A stretch of 64,000 nucleotides of DNA from Mycolicibacterium rufum (GTDB lineage Bacteria; Actinomycetota; Actinomycetes; Mycobacteriales; Mycobacteriaceae). Below, one piece after another: positions 56,038-64,000 of the stretch. Numbering within the stretch: position 1 is the stretch's first letter; every line of letters starts with the position of its first letter. The stretch spans positions 1,736,001 through 1,800,000 of the forward strand of contig NZ_CP092427.2 in the NCBI RefSeq assembly GCF_022374875.2. Reading direction: 5' to 3'. The notes beneath the pieces are model-generated. The model was not told the origin of the DNA. It made no database searches and saw nothing but the letters and a program-made list of their open reading frames with translations. The translations under genes were made by a program, and so were the position numbers.

Positions 56038-57111
56038 TCAGGGCACCGCCCGCGCGCTGCGCACCGCGCGCAGACACTCCTCGCCGAGCCGCTCGGCGGG
56101 CCCGCGGCCGGTCTGGCAGCCCACGGCGATCCGCACGTCGCCGTCAACGATCACCGCCCAGTCGGTCCGGCTGCCGGCCCGCAGTTCGCGGTAGGTCACC
56201 GCCGGGCGACCACCCACCTCCCCGTCGGCCCGGAAGTCGACGAACACCCCGCTGGGGGCGACGTCGATTGCCGGGCGGAGGGATTCGGCGACGTCGGGCA
56301 ACGACGCAGGCTCCGACGTGACGGACTGCGTGAGGTGCAGCGCCGGCACGCCACCGGGTGCGGACACCTGCACCCGCGCCGACCCCGGCCCCGCCGTGAT
56401 GCGCTGGACCGCCCAGCCCGCCGGGACCTCGATCGTCACGCGCCCCTCGGTCAACGCCACCCACGGCGTGGGCGCCGCGTCGCGCGCCCACCAGGGGCCG
56501 ACGCCGACCGCGGCGAGCGCGCATCCGACGAGCGCGGCCGCCCGCTGCGGGCCGACCCGCCACCGCCGCGGCGAGGGCGCGGTCGCCGCGGCCACGGCGC
56601 TCACGATGTGCCGGCGGCCGCTGCGATCGCACCTCCGGTCCGGCACAGGCCTGACACCCGCTGGCACATCGAGCAGGGCGGTACCGAACTCGTCGACAAT
56701 GCCTGTCACGGTGGTCTTTTCGCGCTCGACGACACGCATCGTGGCGTCGGGGGCCTGAACCACCACGAGGTCGTCGGCGAGCTCGACGACGGCGACGTCG
56801 TGGGCGGTGGCGAGCAGCAGCGCCCGCCGGAACACCACGACGTCACCGCTGACCTCCCGCGCGGCGGCGGTGACGATCGCCGCCGCGGCTGCCGACCACC
56901 AGCTCGGCAGCACCAGTGCCAGCGTCTGCGGGGGCTCACCGCACGCGGCCGCGAGCACGTCGCCCCACAGGTCTGCCACCTCGACGAGGCGGCCACCCAC
57001 GATCGTCAGGCGATCACCGAGGCACGCGAGGGCCTGCTCGACCCATTCGGCCGGCGCGGTCCCGGGGCCGCGGACGGTCACCGGTCCCACCTCGATGACG
57101 ACCGGCGTCAC
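56038..57111 (-). CDS. type VII secretion-associated protein, Rv3446c family
   Basis: 357 aa from GTG 57111, overlapping the eccC4 stop (GTGA). Start VTPVVIEVGPVTVRGPGTAP. It has an N-terminal cytosolic actin-like-fold-style domain, one membrane segment at about residues 190-208 (AALVGCALAAVGVGPWW) and an outside beta domain (VTIEVPAGWAVQRITAGPGS, AVIVDGDVRIAVGCQT). It matches the Rv3446c family that accompanies ESX-4; the function is not established. No peptidase motif. Confidence 0.85.
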   Translation of the reverse strand: MTPVVIEVGPVTVRGPGTAPAEWVEQALACLGDRLTIVGGRLVEVADLWGDVLAAACGEPPQTLALVLPSWWSAAAAAIVTAAAREVSGDVVVFRRALLLATAHDVAVVELADDLVVVQAPDATMRVVEREKTTVTGIVDEFGTALLDVPAGVRPVPDRRCDRSGRRHIVSAVAAATAPSPRRWRVGPQRAAALVGCALAAVGVGPWWARDAAPTPWVALTEGRVTIEVPAGWAVQRITAGPGSARVQVSAPGGVPALHLTQSVTSEPASLPDVAESLRPAIDVAPSGVFVDFRADGEVGGRPAVTYRELRAGSRTDWAVIVDGDVRIAVGCQTGRGPAERLGEECLRAVRSARAVP

Positions 57112-60100
57112 GGCGGGTCGAGCCACCCGACCTGGATCAGTTCGTCGGGTCGGCCGCGCACGGTGAGCGAGCCGCGGCCGGCAGGCAGCGGTCCGGGACG
57201 TGATGCGCCGAACAGATTTCCGTCTTCCGGGGCGGCACTCATCGTCATCCCCGAGCACCCCATGTCGCGCAGTCGGGCGAGCACCGGGTCGAAGAGTGCC
57301 CGCGCCGCACCGCCGGAGCGGCGTGCCACGATGACGTGCAGGCCGAGATCCTTGGCGTGCGGCAGGAAGTCGGCCAGCGGTGTCAGCGGGTTACCGGTGG
57401 CCCCGGCGACCAGGTCGTAGTCGTCGACGATGACGAAGATCTCGGGCCCGCTCCACCAGGAGCGATCGCGCAGCTGCCGCTGGGTGACGTGTTCGTCGGG
57501 CATGCGCTCGGTCAGCCGGGCGGTCAGCGCCGTCAGACGGCCCTCGAGTGCCACCGGAGACGCCGAATAACCTGCCAGATGGCCACTGTCGACGACGCCG
57601 AGCAGGGTGCGGCGGTAGTCGACGATCTCCAGGGACACCTCGTCCTCGCTGTGGGTGCCCACCAGCTCGGTGCACAGTGCGCGCAGCAGAGCCGACTTGC
57701 CGCACTCCCCCTCGCCCAGGATCAGCAGGTGGGGATGGTCGGTGAAGTCCAGGGTGACCGCGCACAGATCGCGTTCCCCGAGGCCGACGACCACCTGCCC
57801 GCGCCGCCACGGGCCCCGCGCGATCGTGTCGTGGAAGATCTTCTCCGGCAGCAGTTCCACCCGGGGGGCGGTGATCCCGTCGGGATGTCGGCACACCGCG
57901 GCGGCCGGGGGTCGGGCGATGACCATCTCCCGGCCGGCGCGGGTCAGGCCGCGGCCGGGTGGTGCGGTGGCCAGCTCACGGGCCCGCCGCCGGTCCATGT
58001 CGGATTCAGCTGCCTCACCGAGGCGTAACTCGATGCGGGTGCCGATCTGGTCTTTGAGCGCAGGCCGCAGATCGGCCCAGCGGGACGCGGCGAGCACGAC
58101 GTGCACACCGTAGGAGAGCCCGCGGGCGGCGAGCGCGGTGATCGCCGGCTCGAGGACGTCGAAGTCCTGCCGGACGGTCGCCCATCCGTCGACGACGAGA
58201 AAGACGTCGCCGCAGTGATCATGACCTCGACGGGACGCGGCCTCCCGGGCGCTCAGCACCGCTTCGACGTGGGCCACGGTGCGGCGGCACAGATCGGTGT
58301 CGCGCCGGCCGGCGACACACCCGACGTGGGGTAACTCGGCCAGCGTGCGCAGCGTCCCCCCGCCGAAGTCCAGGCAGTAGATCTGCACGGCCCCGGCGTC
58401 GTGCGACGCGGCCAGCGCCGACACCAGGGTGCGCAGCGCCGTGGACTTGCCCGATTGCGGGGCGCCGACGACCGCCACGTTGCCCGCAGCGCCCGAGAGA
58501 TCCACGGTCAGCGGCTCATAACGCTGCTCGACCGGGCAGTCGACGACGCCGATCGGCACCCGCAGGCCGCCTGCGGGAAAGCTGTGCAGCAGATCGTCGA
58601 GGGCCGGTGACCGGGACAGCGGCGGCAGCCACACCCGGTGGGCCGCGCGGCCCCGCCCGGTCAGGCGGGTCAGCACGGTGTCGAGGAGCGGTTTCGCGGC
58701 CAGCGCCGGTGACGGCGCGCGCACCGCCGCGGTGTACGTGAAACGCTGTGCGGCAACGGCTCCCGTGGCCTCTCGCGGCGCGTACCGTCCCGAGACGAAC
58801 GCGGTCTGGAACCGGGTGAGCTGCTCGGAGGCCGTCTTCAGATAGGCAGCACCCGGCTGAGCGGGCAGCTGGTAGGCATCGGGCACTCCCAGCACGGCCC
58901 GGGAGTCGGCGGCCGAGAACGTCTTCAGACAGATGCGGTACGACAGGTGGGCGTCGAGCCCGCGCAGCCGACCCTCGTCGAGCCGTTGGCTGGCGAGCAG
59001 CAGGTGCACCCCCAGCGATCGGCCGAGACGGCCCACGGCGACGAACAGGTCGGCGAAGTCGGGGTGGCGGCTGAGCAGTTCGGAGAACTCGTCGACGACG
59101 ATGAACAGGGCGGGCAGGGGTGCCAAACCACCGTCGCGTGCCCGCATCCTCTGGTAGTCGGCGATGTTCGCGAGATTTCCGGCGGCCCGCAGCACCTCCT
59201 GCCGACGGGTGATCTCACCGGACAACGCGTCGTGCATCCGCGCCACCAGCGGCGCCTCGTCGGCCAGATTGGTGATCACCGCCGACACGTGCCGGGCCTG
59301 CTCGAAGCCGAGAAACGTGGCCCCGCCCTTGAAGTCGACGAGAACGAGGTTCAGAACGTCGGGTGAGTGCGCGGTGATCATGCCCAGCACGAGCGTGCGC
59401 AGGAACTCCGACTTGCCGGAGCCGGTCGCGCCGACACACAGCCCGTGCGGCCCCATTCCGCCGGCCGCGGCCTCCTTGATGTCCAGTTCGACCCTTACAC
59501 CGTCGTCGGTGACACCGATCGGCACCCGCAGCGCGGCCTCCGCTGTGCACCGGGCCCAGAGTTTCTCGGGGTGCAGATCCTCTGGGTCGTCGATCGCCAT
59601 GAGCGAGCACCAGTCCGTTCTGTCGCGCCGCGGAAGCCCGGCCCGCGCCGACGCCCCGGCGATGCGGCGGGCACACGCCAGCGCCTCGGACAGCGACAGC
59701 ACGTCGTGCTCGGCGTCGATCGGCGTGCCGTCGGCACACACCGTCACCGCCGTCTGCGGCTCCGCGGGACGGACGGCGAGCACGGTGACCCCCTCGCCCG
59801 GCGAGACCGATTCGGCACCGTCGGCGATGCTGAGTCGGTGCCGTGATGTGCCGACCGTCCGGCTGTGGGGCAGCCACTTCACCCAGTCCCAGGCGGCCCC
59901 CGCCGGCGCCTCGACAGCGAGGGTGTCGGGCGGGTGAGCGACGGCAGCCTGGCACACCAGTGCGCGGAGCACCGCGCGGGCCGTCGCGGGATCCCCGGCC
60001 GCGCTGACCAGGCGCACCGCCGGCAGCGACACCAGCACGGGGACGTCCCTGACGACCGAGCGCTCCTGCACGAGGCGGCGCACAGCCCCGGCGGTCACCG

Positions 60101-60608
60101 GGTCGTCGTCGGGTCCGAGGTCGGGCACGCTGAGCGTCGTCGCCGCGACCGCACAGCCGACTCCGACCCGGACTGCGAGGTGGTCGGGGGCGCGCTCATC
60201 GCGCCGATCCGTGCCCGCGGTGGTCCACAGCGCCGCCGGGTCGGGGTGACGCCGGTAAAGCCACACGTGCTGCTCAGCCGCCGAGGCCGCCAGCCCGGCG
60301 GCCACGCCGTCCAGATAGCGCAGGTATTCGGCTCGGCCCGCGTTGATCTCGGCGGTGCGGGTGGCGCCGCGCCCTCCGTGCACGAGCATGCCGACCACCG
60401 ACGTCAGCATCATCAGCGGGAGGATCAGCGTCATGGGGCTGCGCGCGGCGGGGCCGCCCGATCGGAGGTAGAGCGCGCTCATACCCACCATCGCGGCGAT
60501 CATCACGATCGGCATCAGCCGTGCCAGGGGGCTGACCGGGGTGGCCTCCGGCAGCGGCGGAGGCGCCTCGAGGGTGATCCGACCGCCGGGCGGATGCTCT
60601 GATCCCAT
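57108..60608 (-). CDS. eccC4: ESX-4 FtsK/SpoIIIE-type ATPase EccC4
   Basis: 1166 aa from ATG 60608; a longer frame upstream is not conserved. Two membrane segments (about 31-50 and 58-77). Three ATPase domains follow: D1 P-loop GATGSGKS at 393-400 with IVVDEFSELL; D2 P-loop GAPQSGKS near residue 690-700 with LVVDGW; D3 P-loop GEGECGKS near 930-940 with VIVDDYDLV. All P-loops are intact. The motor for Esx export, with substrate recognition by D3. Divergent from eccD4 with a 95-bp gap. Confidence 0.95.
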   Translation of the reverse strand: MGSEHPPGGRITLEAPPPLPEATPVSPLARLMPIVMIAAMVGMSALYLRSGGPAARSPMTLILPLMMLTSVVGMLVHGGRGATRTAEINAGRAEYLRYLDGVAAGLAASAAEQHVWLYRRHPDPAALWTTAGTDRRDERAPDHLAVRVGVGCAVAATTLSVPDLGPDDDPVTAGAVRRLVQERSVVRDVPVLVSLPAVRLVSAAGDPATARAVLRALVCQAAVAHPPDTLAVEAPAGAAWDWVKWLPHSRTVGTSRHRLSIADGAESVSPGEGVTVLAVRPAEPQTAVTVCADGTPIDAEHDVLSLSEALACARRIAGASARAGLPRRDRTDWCSLMAIDDPEDLHPEKLWARCTAEAALRVPIGVTDDGVRVELDIKEAAAGGMGPHGLCVGATGSGKSEFLRTLVLGMITAHSPDVLNLVLVDFKGGATFLGFEQARHVSAVITNLADEAPLVARMHDALSGEITRRQEVLRAAGNLANIADYQRMRARDGGLAPLPALFIVVDEFSELLSRHPDFADLFVAVGRLGRSLGVHLLLASQRLDEGRLRGLDAHLSYRICLKTFSAADSRAVLGVPDAYQLPAQPGAAYLKTASEQLTRFQTAFVSGRYAPREATGAVAAQRFTYTAAVRAPSPALAAKPLLDTVLTRLTGRGRAAHRVWLPPLSRSPALDDLLHSFPAGGLRVPIGVVDCPVEQRYEPLTVDLSGAAGNVAVVGAPQSGKSTALRTLVSALAASHDAGAVQIYCLDFGGGTLRTLAELPHVGCVAGRRDTDLCRRTVAHVEAVLSAREAASRRGHDHCGDVFLVVDGWATVRQDFDVLEPAITALAARGLSYGVHVVLAASRWADLRPALKDQIGTRIELRLGEAAESDMDRRRARELATAPPGRGLTRAGREMVIARPPAAAVCRHPDGITAPRVELLPEKIFHDTIARGPWRRGQVVVGLGERDLCAVTLDFTDHPHLLILGEGECGKSALLRALCTELVGTHSEDEVSLEIVDYRRTLLGVVDSGHLAGYSASPVALEGRLTALTARLTERMPDEHVTQRQLRDRSWWSGPEIFVIVDDYDLVAGATGNPLTPLADFLPHAKDLGLHVIVARRSGGAARALFDPVLARLRDMGCSGMTMSAAPEDGNLFGASRPGPLPAGRGSLTVRGRPDELIQVGWLDPP

Positions 60609-60691
60609 AAGCGTGTAGACGCACGGGGTGCCCGACCGGTTCCCTCCGTCCGCCGGCGATTTTGCTGCGTCACACCCCGTGAGCGCCGAGT

Positions 60692-60697
60692 TACGTT
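60692..60697 (+). promoter_or_regulatory. -10 element of eccD4 (leaderless)
   Basis: TACGTT fits TANNNT and ends 6 bases before the GTG at 60704. No Shine-Dalgarno is seen, consistent with leaderless start. Confidence 0.5.
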
Positions 60698-60703
60698 GCC
60701 TGC

Positions 60704-62002
60704 GTGACCGATACGGTGTGCCGGGTGGCCGTCCACGCACCGGCGCGACAGACGACGGTCGATGTCGTGTTGCCGGCGGGCTGCCCGGTCGGCGTGCTGC
60801 TGCCGTCGATCGTCGACCTGGTGCTCGGGGACGCGGACCCGACGGCAGAACCGGTGCGGTGGTTCCTGGCCCGCCCGGGCGGTGCCGCCTTCGATCCATC
60901 CGTAACGTTGCGGGACAACGGGGTTCGCGAGGGTGACTTGCTGGTGCTGGCGCCAGCGCCACCGCCGGCGCCACGCGTCGTGCCCGCCGACCCGGCCGGT
61001 GTGGTGACCGCGGCTGTGCGCCACCCCGCGCCGCGCGGGACCGGCCCCGCCGCCGTGGTGGGCTTCGCTGTGATCCTCGCGCTCGCGGCAGCGCTGACGT
61101 GGGCCGGCAGCGTGGGGGGACAGCAGTTCGCGCTGTGGGTCGCCGCGGCGCTGGCCGCGGCGAGCGCGGTGGCCGCGGCCGGCGGCCGGGTGCCGGAGCC
61201 ACTGTGCACGGTGCTGGCCGTCGGCGCGGTGGTGGAAGTGGCGGTGACGGGTGTGCTCGCGACGGCGGCGGTGGCCCCGGGTGTCCTCCTCGGTTCGGGT
61301 GCGGCGCTGACGATGGCGATGATGTTGTGCCGCTCCGACATCGGTGGCATGCCCGCCCTGAGCGGATGCGCGGCGACCGCCGGCGCCGCGGCGGTGGCCA
61401 CCGGGTGCGGGATGCTCGCCGCGCGGGGCGTCGCAGCCACCGGTGCGCTGCTGACCGTGGTGTCACTGCTGCTGCTGTCGGTCGCGCCGACGCTGACCGT
61501 GGCGATCGCGGGCCTCGGTCCGACACGGGCCACGATCAGTGAGCGCCGAGCGCAGACGGCACAGCGCATGCTGACCGGACTGGTGGGCGGCTGGGCGGGC
61601 ACGGCCGCCGCGGGTGCGGTGCTGGTCGCCGCGGACGCGCGGGCGCCGCGGCTACTCGCCGCCCTCTTCTCGGTCGTCGTCGCCGCGCTCCTGTTGCTGC
61701 GCCACCGTGTGCATGCCGATCCGCTACGCCGAACAGCGCTGGCGACAACAGGATTCGTGGCCCTGCTGACGGCCCTGTGGACCGTGGTGACCGTCGACCC
61801 ACGCTGGGCGCCGTGGTGGTGCGCCGGCATCGCGGCGGCCGGGGCGGCGGCGCTGCCGGTGTGGCTGCGCGGACCGGCGCCGAACCCGCTGTCGCGCTGG
61901 CTCGTGCAGCTCACCGAGTACGCGTCCCTGGCGGCCGTGGTGCCGCTGGCCGCCTGGGTGGCGGGCGTCTACGACATGGTCCGCGGGATGAACCTGCCGT
62001 GA
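60704..62002 (+). CDS. eccD4: ESX-4 membrane channel component EccD4
   Basis: 432 aa from GTG 60704. The N-terminal about 85 residues form the ubiquitin-like domain (VCRVAVHAPARQTTVDVVLP, RDNGVREGDLLVLAP). Eleven hydrophobic segments follow, from about residue 115 to the end. EccD dimers line the inner-membrane pore of ESX complexes. It overlaps mycP4 (GTGA). Confidence 0.93.
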   Translation: MTDTVCRVAVHAPARQTTVDVVLPAGCPVGVLLPSIVDLVLGDADPTAEPVRWFLARPGGAAFDPSVTLRDNGVREGDLLVLAPAPPPAPRVVPADPAGVVTAAVRHPAPRGTGPAAVVGFAVILALAAALTWAGSVGGQQFALWVAAALAAASAVAAAGGRVPEPLCTVLAVGAVVEVAVTGVLATAAVAPGVLLGSGAALTMAMMLCRSDIGGMPALSGCAATAGAAAVATGCGMLAARGVAATGALLTVVSLLLLSVAPTLTVAIAGLGPTRATISERRAQTAQRMLTGLVGGWAGTAAAGAVLVAADARAPRLLAALFSVVVAALLLLRHRVHADPLRRTALATTGFVALLTALWTVVTVDPRWAPWWCAGIAAAGAAALPVWLRGPAPNPLSRWLVQLTEYASLAAVVPLAAWVAGVYDMVRGMNLP

Positions 62003-63300
62003 CGCGCCTCGGTCGCATCGTCGCGGTCACCGCGTTGACCGCCGCACTCGCCCCCTCGCCCCCGGCGCACGCGGCGGTCACACCGCCGCCGATCGACGAC
62101 ACCCGGCTTCCCCCGGCAGGTCCGGCACGCGCACCGCATCCCACCGAACAGCGGGAGGACTGTGTGGCCACACGGCCCCCGACCGGCCGGGGCCGCATAC
62201 TCGACGACCTGCCGTCGGTGTGGGCGCTCACCCGCGGCGCCGGGCAGACCGTCGCGGTCATCGACACCGGCGTCGCGCGCCATCGCCGCCTCCCCCACCT
62301 CGTGGGCGGCGGCGACTTCGTCGGCTCGACGGACGGGACCGCCGACTGCGACGGACACGGCACGCTCGTCGCCGGCATCATCGCCGCGGCCGCCGAGCCG
62401 ACCCACCCGCGCGGATTCGGCGGGATCGCACCCGAGGTGTCCCTGGTGTCGATCCGACAGTCCAGCAATAAGTTCGGATACACCGACGACGCCGGCTCGG
62501 GAGTCGGCGACGTCGAGACCCTCGCTGCGGCGGTCCGCCTCGCCGCCGATCTGGGCGCCACCGTGATCAACATCTCGTCGGTGGCGTGCCTGGCGGCCGA
62601 CGGCGCACTCGACGACCGCGCGCTCGGCGCGGCTCTGGCCTACGCCGTCGACGTCACCGACACCGTCGTGGTCAGTGCGGCAGGCAATGTCGGCGCGGCG
62701 GGTCAGTGTCCCGGCCAGAACACGACCGACGCCGTGACGGTGGTGGCCAGTCCCGCGTGGTACGACGACTATGTGCTCACCGTCGGTTCGGTCGCCGCCG
62801 ACGGGTCGGCCTCGGAGTTCAGCCTCGCCGGGCCGTGGGTCGACGTCGCGGCACCCGGGGAGAACATCGTGTCGCTCGCGCCGGCGGCTGACGGGCTGGT
62901 GGACTCGACCCCGTCCGGGATCGCGCTGTCCGGCACCAGCTATGCCGCCCCGCTGGTCGCCGGGATCGCCGCCCTGGTGCGCGCACGGCACCCGGAACTG
63001 ACCGCGCGCCAGGTCATGACCCGCATCGAGGACACCGCGCGGCACCCTGCCGGCGGCTGGAATGCCGCGGTGGGTCACGGGGTGGTCGACGTGCTGACCG
63101 CGATCGGTGAGCCGGCCCCCGCTTCACCACTGCGGACCGCGACCTCGTTGTCGGACATTCCCTCTGGGGCGCATCCACCCGCGCCGGCCACATCGGGCCG
63201 CGGCGTGCTGCTGTGCGCGGGCCTGGTCGGCGGGGTCGCGGCGCTCTGTGCGGCGCTGCGCCGCTCACGGCCGCGCGGCGACGACGTCCCAGGGACGTGA
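61999..63300 (+). CDS. mycP4: ESX-4 mycosin MycP4 (subtilisin-like protease)
   Basis: 433 aa. Signal peptide about 1-26 (cut after AHA). Catalytic Asp89 (VAVIDTGVAR), His120 (DGHGTLVAG), oxyanion Asn230, Ser314 (GTSYAAPLVAG). A C-terminal membrane anchor at about 402-422. Subtilisin family; caps and stabilises the ESX complex periplasmically. Its 3' end overlaps eccB4 by 36 bp, convergent. Confidence 0.95.
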   Translation: MTRLGRIVAVTALTAALAPSPPAHAAVTPPPIDDTRLPPAGPARAPHPTEQREDCVATRPPTGRGRILDDLPSVWALTRGAGQTVAVIDTGVARHRRLPHLVGGGDFVGSTDGTADCDGHGTLVAGIIAAAAEPTHPRGFGGIAPEVSLVSIRQSSNKFGYTDDAGSGVGDVETLAAAVRLAADLGATVINISSVACLAADGALDDRALGAALAYAVDVTDTVVVSAAGNVGAAGQCPGQNTTDAVTVVASPAWYDDYVLTVGSVAADGSASEFSLAGPWVDVAAPGENIVSLAPAADGLVDSTPSGIALSGTSYAAPLVAGIAALVRARHPELTARQVMTRIEDTARHPAGGWNAAVGHGVVDVLTAIGEPAPASPLRTATSLSDIPSGAHPPAPATSGRGVLLCAGLVGGVAALCAALRRSRPRGDDVPGT

Positions 63301-64000
63301 CGCCGACCTGACGCTGAGGTCCGGTCCGCGCGGCAATACCGCGAGGACCGGCCACGGCGCCGCCGGAGCCGGCAGCGGCAGGCCCAACCGCGTTGCCGTG
63401 TCGGCGTTCTCGAGCCCGAACAGCACCCCCGCGTCGGTGAGCAGGAACAGCGGCCCCACGCTGTCCGGACCGCTCCCGAGGGACACCGACTGGACGAACG
63501 CGCTGCGGCCCCGCGGCATCGCGACCGCGTCGACGGCGGGCCCGGATCCGTCGGCCTGCGCCAGGGTGACGGCGCCGTCGCGCACCGGAACGGCGTCGGC
63601 GGTGAGGACCGTGGTGCGCGCACCGGGGTCGCCGGGCGCGGGCTGCCAGCGCGCGCACACTACCGCCGGGTGGTGCGCGCCGGCCCGATCCGGGTAGGTG
63701 CCGACGGGCAGCGTGTTGACCACGGGGAGCTCGCCGACGAGATCCGCATTGATCGTGGGGATCTGAACGCCGGGCCGTGCATCGGTGAACCGGATCAGAT
63801 CCGCGGCGACCTCTCCGACCCGCTGCAGGCCGCCGCTGAGCACGACGAACAGATCGGGTGTGCGCCCGGCACCCCGCACCGCGACCACCGACCCGACCGG
63901 GTGATCGCGCAACCTACCCGGCCCGGGGGTCCCGCGCTGCGGGATGTGCGGCGCCGCGAGGGCAGGACCTTCGGGGATCGAGGTCAGCACAGCGGGCGAG
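63265..64000 (-). CDS. eccB4: ESX-4 component EccB4, 5' part beyond window
   Basis: The C-terminal about 245 residues are present; the gene continues past 64000. Segments GRTPDLFVVLSGGLQRVGEV, VNTLPVGTYPD, VCARWQPAPGDPGARTTVLT and FVQSVSLGSGPDSVGPLFLL fit the periplasmic repeats of EccB. The membrane segment near its N-terminus would be outside. EccB joins EccC/D/E in ESX complexes. No eccE is in the window. Confidence 0.88.
   Translation of the reverse strand, partial: SPAVLTSIPEGPALAAPHIPQRGTPGPGRLRDHPVGSVVAVRGAGRTPDLFVVLSGGLQRVGEVAADLIRFTDARPGVQIPTINADLVGELPVVNTLPVGTYPDRAGAHHPAVVCARWQPAPGDPGARTTVLTADAVPVRDGAVTLAQADGSGPAVDAVAMPRGRSAFVQSVSLGSGPDSVGPLFLLTDAGVLFGLENADTATRLGLPLPAPAAPWPVLAVLPRGPDLSVRSASRPWDVVAARP

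Overview
The window comes from a high-GC, fast-growing-type mycobacterium (Mycolicibacterium-like). The right two thirds follow the gene order of the Mycobacterium tuberculosis groEL1-groES-tsaD-rimI-tsaB-tsaE-alr-gadB-nnr-glmS-glmM-rpsI-rplM-ESX-4 region (Rv3417c to Rv3450c). Species assignment is inference; the family matches are from sequence motifs recognised by eye.

Positions 17-20403 (all minus strand) hold a nearly gapless operon for a contractile injection system (CIS) of the extracellular/cytoplasmic phage-tail-like type. In transcription order it encodes: a short receiver-like protein, sheath, inner tube, a zinc-ribbon baseplate protein, a proline-rich protein, a Pvc16/DUF4255 cap protein, an AAA+ ATPase, a 91-aa unknown, a CIS tube-family protein, a LysM-like protein, hub (gp27-like), spike (gpV/gp5-like), PAAR-like tip, gp25, two large baseplate J-type proteins, a P2 gpI-like protein with a beta-helix tail, and a DUF6519-type protein. 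Most junctions are ATGA or TGATG overlaps. No capsid, terminase, portal, integrase, holin or lysin gene is present, so this is a dedicated CIS rather than a prophage. No tape-measure protein, tail fibre or obvious effector is visible in the window. A LuxR-type response regulator (20509-21165) precedes the operon.

Positions 21166-25620 carry a lower-GC gap, a ThrE-type threonine/serine exporter, a small secreted protein, a cupin protein and a membrane HAMP-adenylate cyclase. Positions 25629-27646 are groEL1 and groES with an upstream CIRCE operator. Then comes a DUF222/HNH protein (13E12 family) behind two perfect DnaA boxes.

Positions 29414-37495 form a nine-gene minus-strand train: nnr, gadB, alr, alpha/beta hydrolase, tsaE, tsaB, rimI, tsaD, SnoaL-like protein. 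It joins metabolite repair, glutamate decarboxylation, D-alanine supply and t6A tRNA modification. Positions 37527-45386 hold small stress/regulatory proteins, glmS, a hydrolase-fold protein lacking its nucleophile, F420-type enzymes, an SDR, and a TetR regulator divergent from an acyl-CoA dehydrogenase with a shared palindromic operator. Positions 45389-49447 hold two Rv3439c/Rv3440c-like genes, glmM, rpsI and rplM.

Positions 49623-55221 are an amino-acid/amine permease, Zn-alcohol dehydrogenase, aldehyde dehydrogenase and GAF regulator, inserted between rplM and ESX-4. Positions 55314-64000 are the ESX-4 type VII secretion locus: esxT, esxU, an Rv3446c-family gene, eccC4, then divergent eccD4 and mycP4, and convergent eccB4, which is cut by the window edge.
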